The position numbers and the translations under genes were made by a program. Shown in pieces: positions 53,748 to 64,000 of a stretch of 64,000 nucleotides of DNA (the stretch's first letter is position 1; the number at the start of each line of letters is the position of its first letter). The DNA comes from Venturia oleaginea (Eukaryota > Ascomycota > Dothideomycetes > Venturiales > Venturiaceae), in contig JABMLP010000010.1 in the NCBI GenBank assembly GCA_013176395.1, positions 1,612,001 to 1,676,000 of the forward strand, given 5' to 3'. The notes below the pieces were generated by a model. It was not told the origin of the DNA and ran no database searches. It worked only from the letters and a program-made list of their open reading frames with translations.

Positions 53748-54641
53748 TCAAGCAAAGAAGCTCCTGATATTTTCCACCAATTTGACAGGTGCCTCTTCTG
53801 GTATGTAGTGCCCAGAATCAACAGCCTCGCCCGAAACTTCATTGGAGCAGACCTTTTTCCACTCCGCAACTGCATCGTATTTGATCTCAATGAGGCCTTT
53901 CTCTCCCCAAAGTACGCGTAGTGGACACTTTATTTTTCTCCCATTCGAGATGTCGTCCCGCTGCTCCTCCAAATCAACACTTGCGGCTGCCCTGTAATCC
54001 TCGCACATGGCATGCACACCATGTTTATCCTTGAACAAGTCTGTGTATTCCTTCAATGCATCTGGGTGAAAGATGCCACTCTGCGGTCCTGGCAAACCGC
54101 CCAAGCATTTGGCGGCGAAGACATCTGGATTGCTCAGAATAGCCTGTTCCGGGAACGGTGTAGGCTGGATGAGGAAGAACCAATGCCAGTACTTTGTAGC
54201 AAACTCTTTGTCCACCGTCTCATACATAGCAAGCGTTGGCGCAATGTCCAGAACCATGAGCTTGGTAACTCGGTCTGGATAATCAATGGCAAGCTTGTGC
54301 GCTACTCGTCCGCCACGATCATGTCCACAAACAAAGTACTGGGGATAATTCAGGCGTTCCATAACCACGGCGATATCCTTTGCCATCGCACTCTTCGCGT
54401 ACGTCTTGTGTGATCCATCGGTATCGGCTGGCTTTGAAGATTGGCCGTAGCCTCGAAGGTCCAATGCTATGACGCGGTATTGAGAACTAAGTTGCTCGGC
54501 TATCTTGTGCCATATGAGACGGGTTTGAGGGTAACCATGGATGAGAAGGAGAGGAGGGCCGGTTCCAGCTTGAGAACCTCGAATTTGTACATGGTGAGAT
54601 ACCGGGATCGAGAAGTGAACGAAATCGACGCCGAGAATCAT
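53748..54641 (-). CDS. Alpha/beta hydrolase, haloacetate dehalogenase/epoxide hydrolase-like
   Basis: Single exon, 297 aa. Features in order: oxyanion-hole HGYPQTRLIWH, LDLRGYGQSSKP, the nucleophile elbow CGHDRGGRVAH (Asp nucleophile, as in dehalogenases and epoxide hydrolases rather than Ser lipases), a cap domain with YWHWFFLIQPTPFPE, LRVLWGEKG (acid region) and the final DSGHYIPEEAP (catalytic His). The WHWFF and HDRGGR blocks point to the fluoroacetate/haloacetate dehalogenase-like branch, but substrate cannot be fixed from sequence. Cytosolic, no signal peptide. It abuts the GAG-type cluster with no obvious functional tie. Confidence 0.9.
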   Translation of the reverse strand: MILGVDFVHFSIPVSHHVQIRGSQAGTGPPLLLIHGYPQTRLIWHKIAEQLSSQYRVIALDLRGYGQSSKPADTDGSHKTYAKSAMAKDIAVVMERLNYPQYFVCGHDRGGRVAHKLAIDYPDRVTKLMVLDIAPTLAMYETVDKEFATKYWHWFFLIQPTPFPEQAILSNPDVFAAKCLGGLPGPQSGIFHPDALKEYTDLFKDKHGVHAMCEDYRAAASVDLEEQRDDISNGRKIKCPLRVLWGEKGLIEIKYDAVAEWKKVCSNEVSGEAVDSGHYIPEEAPVKLVENIRSFFA

Positions 54642-55412
54642 TATGGAGGATAGTGTTCTATGGTGATGAGCTAGGAGATAGGTGTCTGATCTGTGGTAGA
54701 AGATGCTGTCATGGTCAATACCTTGTCGATACTTCAATGTCGGATGAATGGCAGCAAATCTAGCGTCATACAAACATGGGCTGCTGCAATTCCCTTAGAG
54801 TAGTGGCGCAGACCTTGGCGAAAAACCAACCAGCACGTCTGATCTACGAGATAACTAAAGGCGAAGTAATAAGCACCTCTCGCGGTCACGTGGAGTAGTC
54901 GGAGCCAACCTTTGAACTTCAAGATGACTGGCAGGATGAAAAGATTGGTCGTTGTCCTTGATAAATGTACCCCCAAATTCGGTGGCGGTAAAGGACTCAC
55001 TCCCGTTATCCTGATCTAAGTCGAGAGATTGATGGCAGTCAATCGTCCTCCTTTCCGTAATCCTCCTTCCTCCTTCCGGAGCGAAGAGGGAGCTCTTGTC
55101 ACGTTTTGCCAGATCAGGTATGTTGCAGACGAAGTTCTGAATTTGTGTACTGGTCAATCGATTATAACTACTATATGTAAAAGATTTGCCTCTCCAACGG
55201 ATGCTACTCCGAAGTGTTCGATGCGAGATCAGCTGGCATAGCGAAGCCAAGAACAACAAGCCTTCAAGAGGCAAGAAGAAAAAGGTCTACCGATGCCCAA
55301 TCTGCAGAATAATAAATGAAACGTCCATGCCACAACGAGACTGGTCGCAAATGCTCTACTCCAAACTCCAATCCGCCCGGATCTGGAAATAGGGACAAAT
55401 GCGGGGAGAAAT
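54642..55412. other. Intergenic, no supported gene
   Basis: Promoter of the hydrolase gene and 3' flank of the epimerase gene. A short frame at 55240-55390 lacks motifs. Confidence 0.5.
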
Positions 55413-56831
55413 CTAAGCCATCATTGTCTCCTCCACCAATCCCAAACCTGCCAACTTGCGAGCCTCCCTCTGGCCTGGTCTAGTAGCTGGTTCAGCCAGC
55501 TGTGTTTTGGCTGCAAAATTCCACACATCGGATGTGCAATCATCAAGGGATTTCACACTCGTCCAACCAAGCTCATCCGAAGCCCGTCCAATTCCGGCTA
55601 CACAAGATCCAACATCACCAGGCCTTCTCCCGACCTCTTGTATTGGAACTGTACGCGAAGAGGCTTTCTCAATACTCTTCACAATTTCTCGCACGCTGTG
55701 TCCCTTTCCGGTGCCGAGGTTGTACGTTCTGAAAGACTGCTTAACTCTGCCGCCCGCAGCTGCAGATAGTGCGGCAATGTGGCCTCGGGCAAGGTCGACC
55801 ACGTGGATAAAATCTCGTATGGCAGTGCCATCAATCGTCTCGTAGTCGGTTCCGAAGATTTTGAGCATCGGGTTTGCGCCTGTCAAGACTCTGACTACAA
55901 TGGGCACCAAGTTGGTTGGCGTTTGTCTAGGATCCTCTCCTAGAAGCCCAGACTCATGGCAGCCGACAGGGTTGAAGTATCGAAGTGCTGTGATGGTCCA
56001 TCTCGGGTCTGACTTAGCGACATCGGCCAATATGGTCTCACAAATCCATTTGGTTTTCCCGTAAGGTGAAGTCAAACCCGAAACCCCTGGTTCTGCCTTT
56101 TGCTGGACGCCCTGTTCATCCGTGTAAAGCTCCTCCTCATGCACGCAATGTTCTTCTCGAAGCCGATATCCCCCATTAGCTTTCGATCCGTATACCGTCG
56201 CTGACGAGGAGAAAACGAAATTCATGATTCCGAACTCTCGGAGGAGCGATAAGAAACTCACCATGCCGCACACATTGTTGAGATAATACGGAATGGGATT
56301 ATTAATGGACTCCTCGACCGACTTGAACGCTGCGAAGTGGATGACACCTTTGATCCTAGATGGGGACTGGTTTAGAGCTGCCTGTGGCGAAGAAACTACA
56401 GGACTTTTCGAAGCATAGGCGGACAGGATAGACTTCATGACAGGGCTTTTGTAGTCTGCCTCGTGAAACTTCAGTTCAGGGGCTGAAATATTGTTGGCTT
56501 GGCAGTATTCGTCGGTCAAGAATTGGATCCTATCAAGAACATTGCGGAAAGCGTTGCTCAGGTCATCGACAACGACAACATTGTGGCCCTCCTTCAAGAG
56601 CTCAAGAGTCGTATGGCTTCCGATATACCCAAGACCTCCCACGACCAAGATGTAGGACTTGTCTGAAATGTCCAACGGCTCCACGGTAACGTCATCGAAA
56701 AGAATGGAAGTGTCGGTGCCTGGTGTGCCGACCGATTTGGGCGTGTTTACAAAATCTGAAGTACTGCCAGATCCAAAGCGCAACCCAAGGAGTGACGGCG
56801 ACGATGATCTGGAGTTTGAGCGACTGTCCAT
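55413..56831 (-). CDS. uge3: UDP-glucose 4-epimerase, Uge3 type (GAG cluster)
   Basis: Extended short-chain reductase that interconverts UDP-Glc/UDP-Gal and, in the Uge3 type, UDP-GlcNAc/UDP-GalNAc, supplying donors for galactosaminogalactan. Single exon, 472 aa, longer than ordinary GalE (about 340-370). The Ser-rich N-terminal extension (residues 1-58) precedes the NAD site VVGGLGYIGSHT (63-74). Then come VDDLSNAFRNVL, HFAAFKSVEES, SSSATVYGS with YGKTK (the S...YxxxK catalytic set), RYFNPVGCHESGLLGEDP and RDFIHVVDLARGH. Start chosen at MDSRS; an upstream in-frame ATG at 56870 would add a hydrophobic 13-mer. The Uge3 rather than Uge5/Gal10 identity rests on length and on the neighbours Sph3, Ega3 and Agd3; the gene is divergent from sph3. 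Confidence 0.9.
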   Translation of the reverse strand: MDSRSNSRSSSPSLLGLRFGSGSTSDFVNTPKSVGTPGTDTSILFDDVTVEPLDISDKSYILVVGGLGYIGSHTTLELLKEGHNVVVVDDLSNAFRNVLDRIQFLTDEYCQANNISAPELKFHEADYKSPVMKSILSAYASKSPVVSSPQAALNQSPSRIKGVIHFAAFKSVEESINNPIPYYLNNVCGMVSFLSLLREFGIMNFVFSSSATVYGSKANGGYRLREEHCVHEEELYTDEQGVQQKAEPGVSGLTSPYGKTKWICETILADVAKSDPRWTITALRYFNPVGCHESGLLGEDPRQTPTNLVPIVVRVLTGANPMLKIFGTDYETIDGTAIRDFIHVVDLARGHIAALSAAAGGRVKQSFRTYNLGTGKGHSVREIVKSIEKASSRTVPIQEVGRRPGDVGSCVAGIGRASDELGWTSVKSLDDCTSDVWNFAAKTQLAEPATRPGQREARKLAGLGLVEETMMA

Positions 56832-57387
56832 AACGAAAGAAAGAACGAAAACAACAACGAAGCAAGACAAGGAGAAACGGATGCCAAATTATGAGCAGTG
56901 ATGTACGTCCACTAGTCAGAAGTTGGACACTCGTTAATGTCTTTATAAAGTAGCCAGTATTGGCGGGGAGCCAGCCTTGCCGTAGTTTAGATGAAACGGC
57001 CTCCCGTGAGCTACCGGAATGACCTTTAAACAAGGCCCCGTCCCGCACTTCGATTCGAAGATTTTCAGCCGATGCCATTAAGCCTTCTTGTCGGAGGCAG
57101 ACCACCATGGGGCCGTATCTAACGAGGCACCCCTGTCACCACTCTGGATGGGCCTGGTGTTGAGCTGTGACCCATGGCAAACTTGCCATCGTCTTTGAAA
57201 CACATTATTAGATTGGAGCTGACGACCGCCTGCAGTTTAGACTACATCCATTCGCAATTCGCTTCACCCTTCGAATCTATGATCATCGTGCTGTCCCCCA
57301 TTTCTTTCGGCAAATGCACCCACACTCCTTTATTTCCAACGCAGCTGCATCACGAAATTGAAACGATCCTTTTCTCATTACTTCCAA
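56832..57387. promoter_or_regulatory. Divergent uge3-sph3 promoter
   Basis: 556 nt separate the two start codons, so both genes probably share control elements. A palindromic TATA-like CTTTATAAAG (56941-56950) lies 110 nt upstream of the uge3 ATG. I found no CGCG core typical of StuA sites in this interval. Confidence 0.6.
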
Positions 57388-58468
57388 ATGGACGATTCTG
57401 TCAACTGTTGTACCAAGCCTAGTACCAGCCGCTGGTGGAATCACTTGCTGCTCGCTTTCTGCAGTTTCCTCCTATTCAGTGTCCAAGCCTCCGCTAGCTC
57501 GGACTACTCTTCACAGGCGATGGCGCCGAGGTCTGGAGTTTTAATTCCACTTTATATCTATCCCGCCACAGGGGCATGGGATCCCCGTTACAAAGCGTAA
57601 GGGTTGTCTTCTTCATCAATCTTCTCCAATTTATACTACAACCAAGCTAACTATGTCCGCTTATCAGCATCCAGTCACATCCATCAGTAGACTTTACTGT
57701 CGTAATTAATCCAGCCAGTGGGCCTGGAGTCGCCCCCCTTCCCGACGCCAATTACACCCGGGAGATTTCGCGGCTCAACACGTACTCCAATGTCAGGACA
57801 TTAGGTTACGTCGCTCTCGACTACGGCAAAAGAGCCGTTGACAGTGCCTATACCGACATTGCAAGATATGCGCAATGGAGAGCAACAAACCCAAAGCTAG
57901 CGATGCAGGGCATCTTTCTTGACGAGTCGCCTCAATTGGCGGACGATCACAACACGACCTTACTTGCGGAAGTCAAGACCAGGATCAAAAACACGAGTGG
58001 CCTGTCCTCGGGTTCAATTGGTAAGAAACCATTCGTTGGTTAGTCAGCTCATCCTGTGCTTAATGTTCCCTCTCGTCGATCTTCGCGTACCGTAACCTTC
58101 CATATCCACGCATCATTTCCCTCCTGACACATGATCTTGCGCTCACATAGCTCGCAATAGTCATGAACCCCGGCAGTATCCCCGACTCTCGAATTCTGGG
58201 CACAACAGACAGAACAGTTGTATTCGAAGAACAGTACCACACATACATCAATCGTCAAGCTGCCAAAGCTTTGGCAGCCTTGCCTGATCGAGATGTTCTC
58301 TGCGCGCTGATGCATTCGATACCTACCGATATGCCCAACCAGCAACTTAGGGCCCTCATCGGCGAATTGAGGGAGCTGTCAGGCTGCCTGTTCCTGACGG
58401 ATCTTGCGGAAAACTATTACAACCAATTCAGTTCGCGATTGCAAGAGTACCTGGACGCCATGGTGTGA
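57388..58468 (+). CDS. sph3: Spherulin-4 glycoside hydrolase, Sph3 type (GH135)
   Basis: Member of the spherulation-specific family 4. In Aspergillus, Sph3 is an endo-acting hydrolase on GalNAc-rich regions and is needed for GAG synthesis. Exons 57388-57596, 57668-58020 and 58161-58468, giving 289 aa. A short cytosolic N terminus precedes a membrane or signal-anchor segment (NHLLLAFCSFLLFSVQASA, about 18-36). The (beta/alpha)8 barrel follows: GVLIPLYIYPATGAWDPRY, FTVVINPASGPG, LGYVALDYGKR, GIFLDES (conserved acidic residues) and VMNPGSIPDS. The acceptor at 58160 keeps SIVMNPG in frame. The 140-nt second intron is longer than most here. Confidence 0.93.
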
Positions 58469-60684
58469 TAGTTGAGCTCGGATTGTTTCAATTTCTGTAG
58501 TACTGAATCAGTGATGCACCCGTTCATACGCATCACATTTCGAGCGTTTCGGCCACGGAGAGATGCATCTGGTCTTTGACGGCGTTTAGTGGAGATACCA
58601 ATAAAATGCATTGTTCTTCCGATGTTCGTATTTGTTTTTGTCCTTGTTCATAGACATCGGGTGGTGGGTAACCGTTGTCGTCAGCCTCCACAAATAAAAT
58701 CAAACACATTCGCCGATCTGTGTAGCTATAACGAGAAACAAGATGGATCCAATGACAGGCAACAATAAAGGCTCTGGCCGGCTGAAGAATTATTTGATTG
58801 GCCGTTGAAACACTTTGGAAAACATATGTAGAAGAACCCTGTTATAACAGGGCTGATCCATGACCGTTCTCCCTCCGCAGCAACCTTATTCCGACTATGT
58901 TCGTTTTATTCATCTATCTCAGCAAGGTCCTCAAAGTAACTTACAAGTGCTATACCATACCTAATCGCTCTCATTCCAGTGAATCACTGACAGATGATTT
59001 TGCTGGAACCAACCTTCACAACTTGTCCCTTACCCTAACGAGAGTCCCGACCAACATTGGATCCCAACTTGATTCAAATAAATTGAAGCTCGACCTGTGA
59101 AGATACTGGCGCGTGCAATTGGTCTGCAAAAGAGAGTATTAAATCTAATCTCGACCATCTCGGCTACCTGCAGTCGATCCAAGAGCCTCGCGACGGGAGG
59201 CATCATCCCCAATGACTCCGTTTTCATCCATCACCTTGTGGTCACTCACCGCTGCCAAGATGCGAAAACTGGAGAACGGTCGTTCTAGAGATCGACAAGC
59301 ACTTGTGCGTGGAATGTTCCATGGGGAGTTCCCGCGGTTCGTGTCCTATTTGAGACCTGTCAGAACGAAAGCGATGGAACGAGTTAAGCATGTCGCAGTT
59401 GCTTCGTGCAGTCGCCGTTTCCACGACATCGGATTTGTTCCTTTCCCCAGGCCCAACCGAGCACTGAAAATTCTCCACAGCTGTTGCACGTACATAGTCA
59501 TGATCGTACGCGCTTGAAGGGCGAGATCTCGCCTCAACGACCGGACAGTCGGCCATCGGTGCTTTCGTTTCCACGAAACTTGCTGGACAGGATCATGTTA
59601 ACATCTACTGGATCCGCATATGCAAACTGCTCTATTCTCAACACCCCATCTAGATCTCGCCTGCAGTACCATCTGGTGGATACCCAAGGAAATGCAGCGA
59701 ACGAACCCACCGAGCTAGCCAGGCCTAATTGTTGAACGTGTTCCTGTGGCCATACCTTATGACCATGTCTCCCAAGACAACAAGGAAATACTGTGTAGAA
59801 GAGGCTCGTGACCATCGGGATCTTCACAATGAATTCTCCACCAATTGGACCATCTGCACGAACACATTTGAGCGGAAGCGGCTGTTGTCCGACAAACGTG
59901 GTTGAACACCTGGACTCGAGGCAGGGTTAGAGAAGTCCGAACCCTTCCCAGTCGAGATGGGACACAAGACGCGACAACGATGGCGAAAGACTGTTAATGC
60001 TTACAATCTATTGGGTATAGTCCCCGTGCACATCACATTTATTCCGAATCAAGATTCAGATAAGATCCCTTTCTTTTTCACAATGGGTGGTTCATCACTT
60101 TGCGCGTTGTTGTAGATCGGCTCTTAACACCAAACGGCAAAGCAAGACTGATACTTTACAACCTCGTTCATTTGGACTAGGATTTCCTGGCTTGTTATAG
60201 ACCGATGGGGACTCGCCTATCGCTTGGGCGGTTTCCCCCATACTTTCTGGAAATTTGGATATTCCTACTGGGATAGGCGGCAAGCCCGCAGAGATGATCT
60301 TCTGGAAAAAAGAGAAGAGAAGATGCAGGGCTCACTGCAGGCCGAGACGATCAGCACGATGGAGGAACCCGAATAAACAGACCAAGGGAGTCAATATATT
60401 ACCTGGAATTGCATGATTACCAGGATCCAGCACGTTTTTCTACTTGTTTTCAGGGCAAGGAACTTCCGCAGTTGGTGAAAATCGGCATTTGTACAAGTGA
60501 TGAATTCGTGTTACTTAACTCCTTCCGGCCTGAATAATATGGAGACAGAATAGATCAAAGAGAAACCGATAACCTCCGCCAATAACGCAATAAAATGGCG
60601 ATTGATATTCGCAATGCTCGCTTGCACACGGTAAGATATAATGTAACAGTATCCACCATGAACAAGTACATTGAGCTACGCGTC
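58469..60684. other. Long gap inside the GAG-type cluster, no supported gene
   Basis: 2.2 kb between the tail-to-tail sph3 and ega3 genes. Short frames on both strands (59100-59830) have no motifs and no plausible introns. The 3' UTRs will cover only part of it. Confidence 0.5.
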
Positions 60685-61782
60685 TTAAGGCAGAGGCGAC
60701 ATAGGAGTGTCCGCCTCTTTCCCGTCGCAATATTTCACGTGTCCGTCCAAATTCATATTCTTAATGACAGTGCTGAAGCCAGTGCTTCCAGCTCCTGGTC
60801 CGGACCTGCTGCAGAAATTGGGGACGAACTCTGCCTTTACCTCACTTGGGTATTCGATGTGGAAGACGGGTTTGGAGGCGTTTGTGAAGGCGGAGAAGGA
60901 ACCGCAGTCTGAGTATTGGACACATTGTTCGTTGACGGAGAACTAAGTCAAGCGGGTTAGTGGCTTGGTTTTCAAGCAGGATGGAGGGTAAGGCATTACC
61001 TGTATTGCGGGTAGGACGCTGGGGATTACTGCTGCTGCGTTTTTGAGCCCGATAGCGAGACCTCGGGCTTGAGCTTTTGTAGCGAGGAAGGAGACGAAAT
61101 TGACGGTATCGGCTTTGGTCAGATCGAGACCATTCTTGTTGTCCTGCGTCTTGTCAGCCTCACTTGTATCTTTCAAGTCTTTCTTGATGCTTACGAAGCC
61201 ATCCACATTGTCCGGGTCAATAGCATCGCATTTCTTCTGCGCGGCTAGATCTATCCTCTTACTCATGATATTCCTAACATTCGCACTATCCAGCTTCAAC
61301 CAACGCTCGCCTGGCCATCCCTCAAGACCTTTGCCTTGGTCCTTCTCCGTGAACTGGTTGGAATCCGGTCGGTTAGGCTCAAAAGATCCAGCACTGAAAT
61401 AGCAAATGACCTTCTTGCCCATACGGTGCAGCGCATCGATGGTACTCTGATTGTTGGTGAACAGATCAATATCGTAGATATCCACGTCCGGAGAAACCGT
61501 CTTCGCATCCGGACTCAAGTTGATGGGTTGTAGAAGCACAATCTGCCATGTTTGTCCAACCGTTGGTTGCCATATCTTCAGGTCGGTTGGGGTAGTAGGG
61601 ACAGGTGGTGGTAGTGCTGAGTTGTCTTCGCCTCCTCCTCCTCCCAGCGTCAATCCGAGTCCCAAGCCCAGACCAAGGGCGAGGATAACCACCGCCGCCG
61701 TGATGGCGATTATCGACCATTTCAGCTTCGGTGGTATCCGAGACCACCTCGATTGTGACACTTCTCCTTCGCGTCTGCCCAT
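60685..61782 (-). CDS. ega3: GH114 endo-alpha-1,4-galactosaminidase, Ega3 type
   Basis: Family GH114 (polygalactosaminidase). In Aspergillus, Ega3 is a membrane-anchored enzyme that cuts galactosamine-containing GAG. Exons 61782-61000 and 60942-60685, giving 346 aa. The type II layout is a basic cytosolic tail, a transmembrane segment (SIIAITAAVVILALGLGLGL, about 23-43), a Gly/Pro linker, then the catalytic barrel. Motifs: WQPTVGQTWQIVL, VDIYDIDLFTNN, VICYFSAGSFEPNRPD, WLKLDSANVRNIM and CDAIDPDNVDGF (probable catalytic Asp region), AIGLKNAA, and ECxxY-like NEQCVQYSDCGSF. The 57-nt intron has GTAATG and a GCTTGACTTAG end. Located between sph3 and agd3. Confidence 0.94.
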
Positions 61783-62600
61783 TGTTGCGTTAAGATGGCT
61801 GGTTCCAGTTGGCCAACGTCGCAGCCGGAGGTATTCTTTAGAGGAAGTGATATTCTCAATTTCATGGCGGTGAGCATGTAGTAGCGCCTCCTAACATCCG
61901 AATCCGTCAGCTAAGACCATTGTCCAAAGTGTGGCTGGATTGATCTCGCGTTTGGGGAATGTCCTAGCAAGACATCTTGGCTTTGCTCCATCCAGCCTGA
62001 TTCGTATTACGCCGCAGCCAAATGGGCAAGGGTATACTCTTGAAAGGGCAAATTTTAATCAATTTGGAGTCAATATAAGGCCGATATGGCTGTGGTGAAA
62101 GTGCTCGTGTAGGGCTTGTCCCTGTTCACACTCTCAGTGGCTGTGTTTCGAAGGGTTTTCCGAGGTCTTCCAGAAATGAGTTTATCGCGGGTGAATAAAT
62201 AGTTGTAATTTTTGATGAAGACGCGTCGGAAGAATTGGAGAACGTTTGGTCCCCTGCTTAGTGAGTGGCTACAAGCTATCCTGACTAGGACATGGTTCGG
62301 AGATCGTTTAGACTCAGACTGGAACCTCAACGCCATGAGTCAAATTCATGAAAGTGTGTATATTCATGTCCAAGACTTGATTCTACAATTAGGTATGCCT
62401 TCATGTTTGACACTGTCCACGATGCTATCTATGCACCAAACTACTACGTTCCTGGCCGCTTCTTCTCCAATATGGCTATACTTCAAGCCGAAGACGGATG
62501 CATAAAGGAAACATTACTACCGTACTCCTCTTCGGAGTGGTATGCAAATAAAACAAAATCCCAAATCATCTGATGAACGCCTCCCATGCCAATCGGTGCC
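61783..62600. other. Intergenic (ega3 promoter, agd3 3' flank)
   Basis: 818 nt. An open frame on the plus strand at about 62215-62505 has no motifs and is probably chance. Both flanking genes are on the minus strand. Confidence 0.5.
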
Positions 62601-64000
62601 TTATATCTTCAATGGCGGATTTAGCTGAATGGTAACTGGCTGGCCAGTGAGTTTCACCCAGATGGTGAGAGGATCTGATCCGATTTGTTCCTTCGTGGCA
62701 CCGCCTGGTATCGCTCCGACGCCGTTTGGGACGGTTACGGGCATAGGCGTGCTGCATTTGTTTCCGTTGATGTTTGTATTGACAGTTACGCTCACAATGG
62801 AGTTTCCGTCGTCGGAGTGGTTCAAAATCAGATATGGACTACATTGGTCTCGGGCCATGCGATTGACAAAGGCTATGCCAAGATCGTCATGTTTTATCGT
62901 GATCAGGGGCCAATTGGTACTAGCACTTGGATCAGCGCAAAACTTGATGTGAATAGAACCATTACTTACAGCCTGACCATTTCTTGCAGAACAACTTCAG
63001 TCCAGATGGCTATGAGAGATAGTTTTCTCACGACCCCGTTTACAGGCACTTCGGGCACATCAGCCATACGCAAGTTGGCTTGATGAAACATGAATCTTCA
63101 AGAAGTCAGTGTGCGACCAGAGCGTTCATACCTTCAACACTTACGGATCCCAATGAAGTCCAAGCAAATGCCAGGCGTTAACACGCCTAGCATCGTCGAG
63201 CAGATGTTGGAAGTCTCCAGATCCACCAGAGGTGTTTATCCACTCGTTCAAAGTACACTCTGGCAAATCACAATTGTAGTAGATGGTAGTAGCCCAGCGT
63301 GGGATAATCACGAGTCCAGGATACCCATGGTTCTGATTGGACGAAATGAGTGGCCACCAAGGATTCCGCTGGGACGTATTAGCTACAAGCAGGAAGAGGG
63401 TTTATACAATGGTTCTTACCGTGTCAAACAGAGGTGGACGAGTATTGTCACCAACGACAAACTTAATACCGTTGTCCATCCAAGCTTTGATGACATCTGC
63501 ATTGTGCATACCAGTGATGGCAGGAGGAACGAGCCCATTCGCGGAGAAGTGTTTAGCAGAAGAGATTCCAGAGTGCTGAAGCCATACTTTGTTGAACGAA
63601 ATCTCCTTGGAACCGTCGGCGTACGTTGCGTTATTGAGCGCTTCGTGGGTGCTAGGATATGTTAGCTTGTTGGTGCCAATGATTAGAGTTTACCATACAA
63701 AGTATGCGACAAATGCATAAACGCATCGCGCTTAGCGGGCTGGCGCCACCATCTCATGAGCGGATCTAGGTTCTCGCAAGGAACAGTCCATTGATATGTC
63801 ACGGGGGTGGCCGGCCATATGTCCTTGCCAGTTCCAGGAACCTTGCGAAATTCCAGAACTGTATCGATTTGGTCGGGGTACTCAATGGCTTCGATGGGAT
63901 TGCATTGGCCGTTCGATGCAAGTGCGACAGCAGCCTACGGATTGCGTTAGAGAGAAAATGCAAGATTTGACGATCATCTCAACTCACTTCAATGTCACCA
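62601..64000 (-). CDS. agd3: Agd3-type GAG deacetylase, C-terminal part (cut by window edge)
   Basis: Secreted polysaccharide deacetylase (CE18) that in Aspergillus removes acetyl groups from GalNAc in galactosaminogalactan and makes it cationic and adhesive. Exons seen: 64000-63988 (partial), 63934-63699, 63651-63420, 63368-63145, 63095-62970 and 62919-62601, about 382 C-terminal residues; the N terminus lies beyond the window. Conserved blocks: MHLSHTFTHEALNN (H-x3-H metal-ligand motif, split by the 63698-63652 intron), LVPPAITGMHNAD, VVGDNTRPPLF, IPRWATTIYYNCDLPECTL, MFHQANLRMADV, VEVVLQEMVRLTNWPLITIK and EQIGSDPLTIWVKLTG. The donor at 63698 (GTATGG) was preferred over GTAAAC because it restores HTFTHEA. 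Confidence 0.93.

Noticed and set aside
62212..62505. 97-aa plus-strand frame between ega3 and agd3
   Set aside because: No motifs, no conserved start, lies in the 5' flank of ega3 and 3' flank of agd3.

Overview
The window comes from the nuclear genome of a filamentous ascomycete (Pezizomycotina). The evidence is many 45-60 nt introns with GTRNGY donors and CTAAC/CTRAY branch sites, fungal-specific gene families (Ask1, Som1/Flo8, Pmp3, spherulin-4, GH114, GPI-anchored Ser-rich proteins) and Fot/pogo, Mutator-like and copia-type transposon debris. A leotiomycete would fit the gene style, but the sequence alone does not prove the class.

Layout. 0-10.6 kb is ordinary gene space: a membrane protein, the U5 snRNP 40K WD40 protein, the TRAPP subunit Bet3 (with a 9-nt microexon), the LisH transcription regulator Som1/Flo8 and a small unknown protein. 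10.6-19.7 kb is gene-poor. It holds a 5-kb inverted-repeat element with 1.6-kb arms and then a frameshifted T4-RNA-ligase-like pseudogene. 19.8-26.5 kb holds a small Cys-rich secreted protein, a coiled-coil membrane protein, a GPI-type wall protein, a long-tailed Pmp3-family protein and a LURP-one/tubby-like protein. 26.5-33 kb is a transposon graveyard: an internally deleted Fot/pogo element with intact TIRs and TA target duplication, a decayed MULE transposase carrying a gag fragment flanked by an 18-bp duplication, and two MITE-like inverted repeats. 33-54.7 kb is housekeeping again: IDH1, a small Ser/Ala GPI protein, a basic-secretory-protein-type metallopeptidase with a decayed C-terminal extension, a pyrimidine 5'-nucleotidase (13-nt microexon), a large disordered protein, a multi-KH RNA-binding protein, DASH subunit Ask1 and an alpha/beta hydrolase.

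55.4-64.0 kb is the most interesting block. A UDP-glucose 4-epimerase with an N-terminal extension (Uge3 type), spherulin-4 (Sph3 type, GH135), a membrane-anchored GH114 (Ega3 type) and the 3' half of an Agd3-type polysaccharide deacetylase lie side by side. These are four of the five genes of the galactosaminogalactan (GAG) exopolysaccharide cluster known from Aspergillus fumigatus, in what I recall as the same order. The fifth, the membrane glycosyltransferase Gtb3, would be expected just beyond the right edge. Together they would interconvert UDP-Glc/GlcNAc and UDP-Gal/GalNAc, polymerise and export the heteropolymer, trim it (Sph3, Ega3) and partly deacetylate it (Agd3) to make it adhesive. 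The Som1 homologue 46 kb away is the family known to control GAG genes in Aspergillus.

All exon structures were derived by eye from splice signals, reading frame and recalled family conservation; no alignment or transcript data were available.
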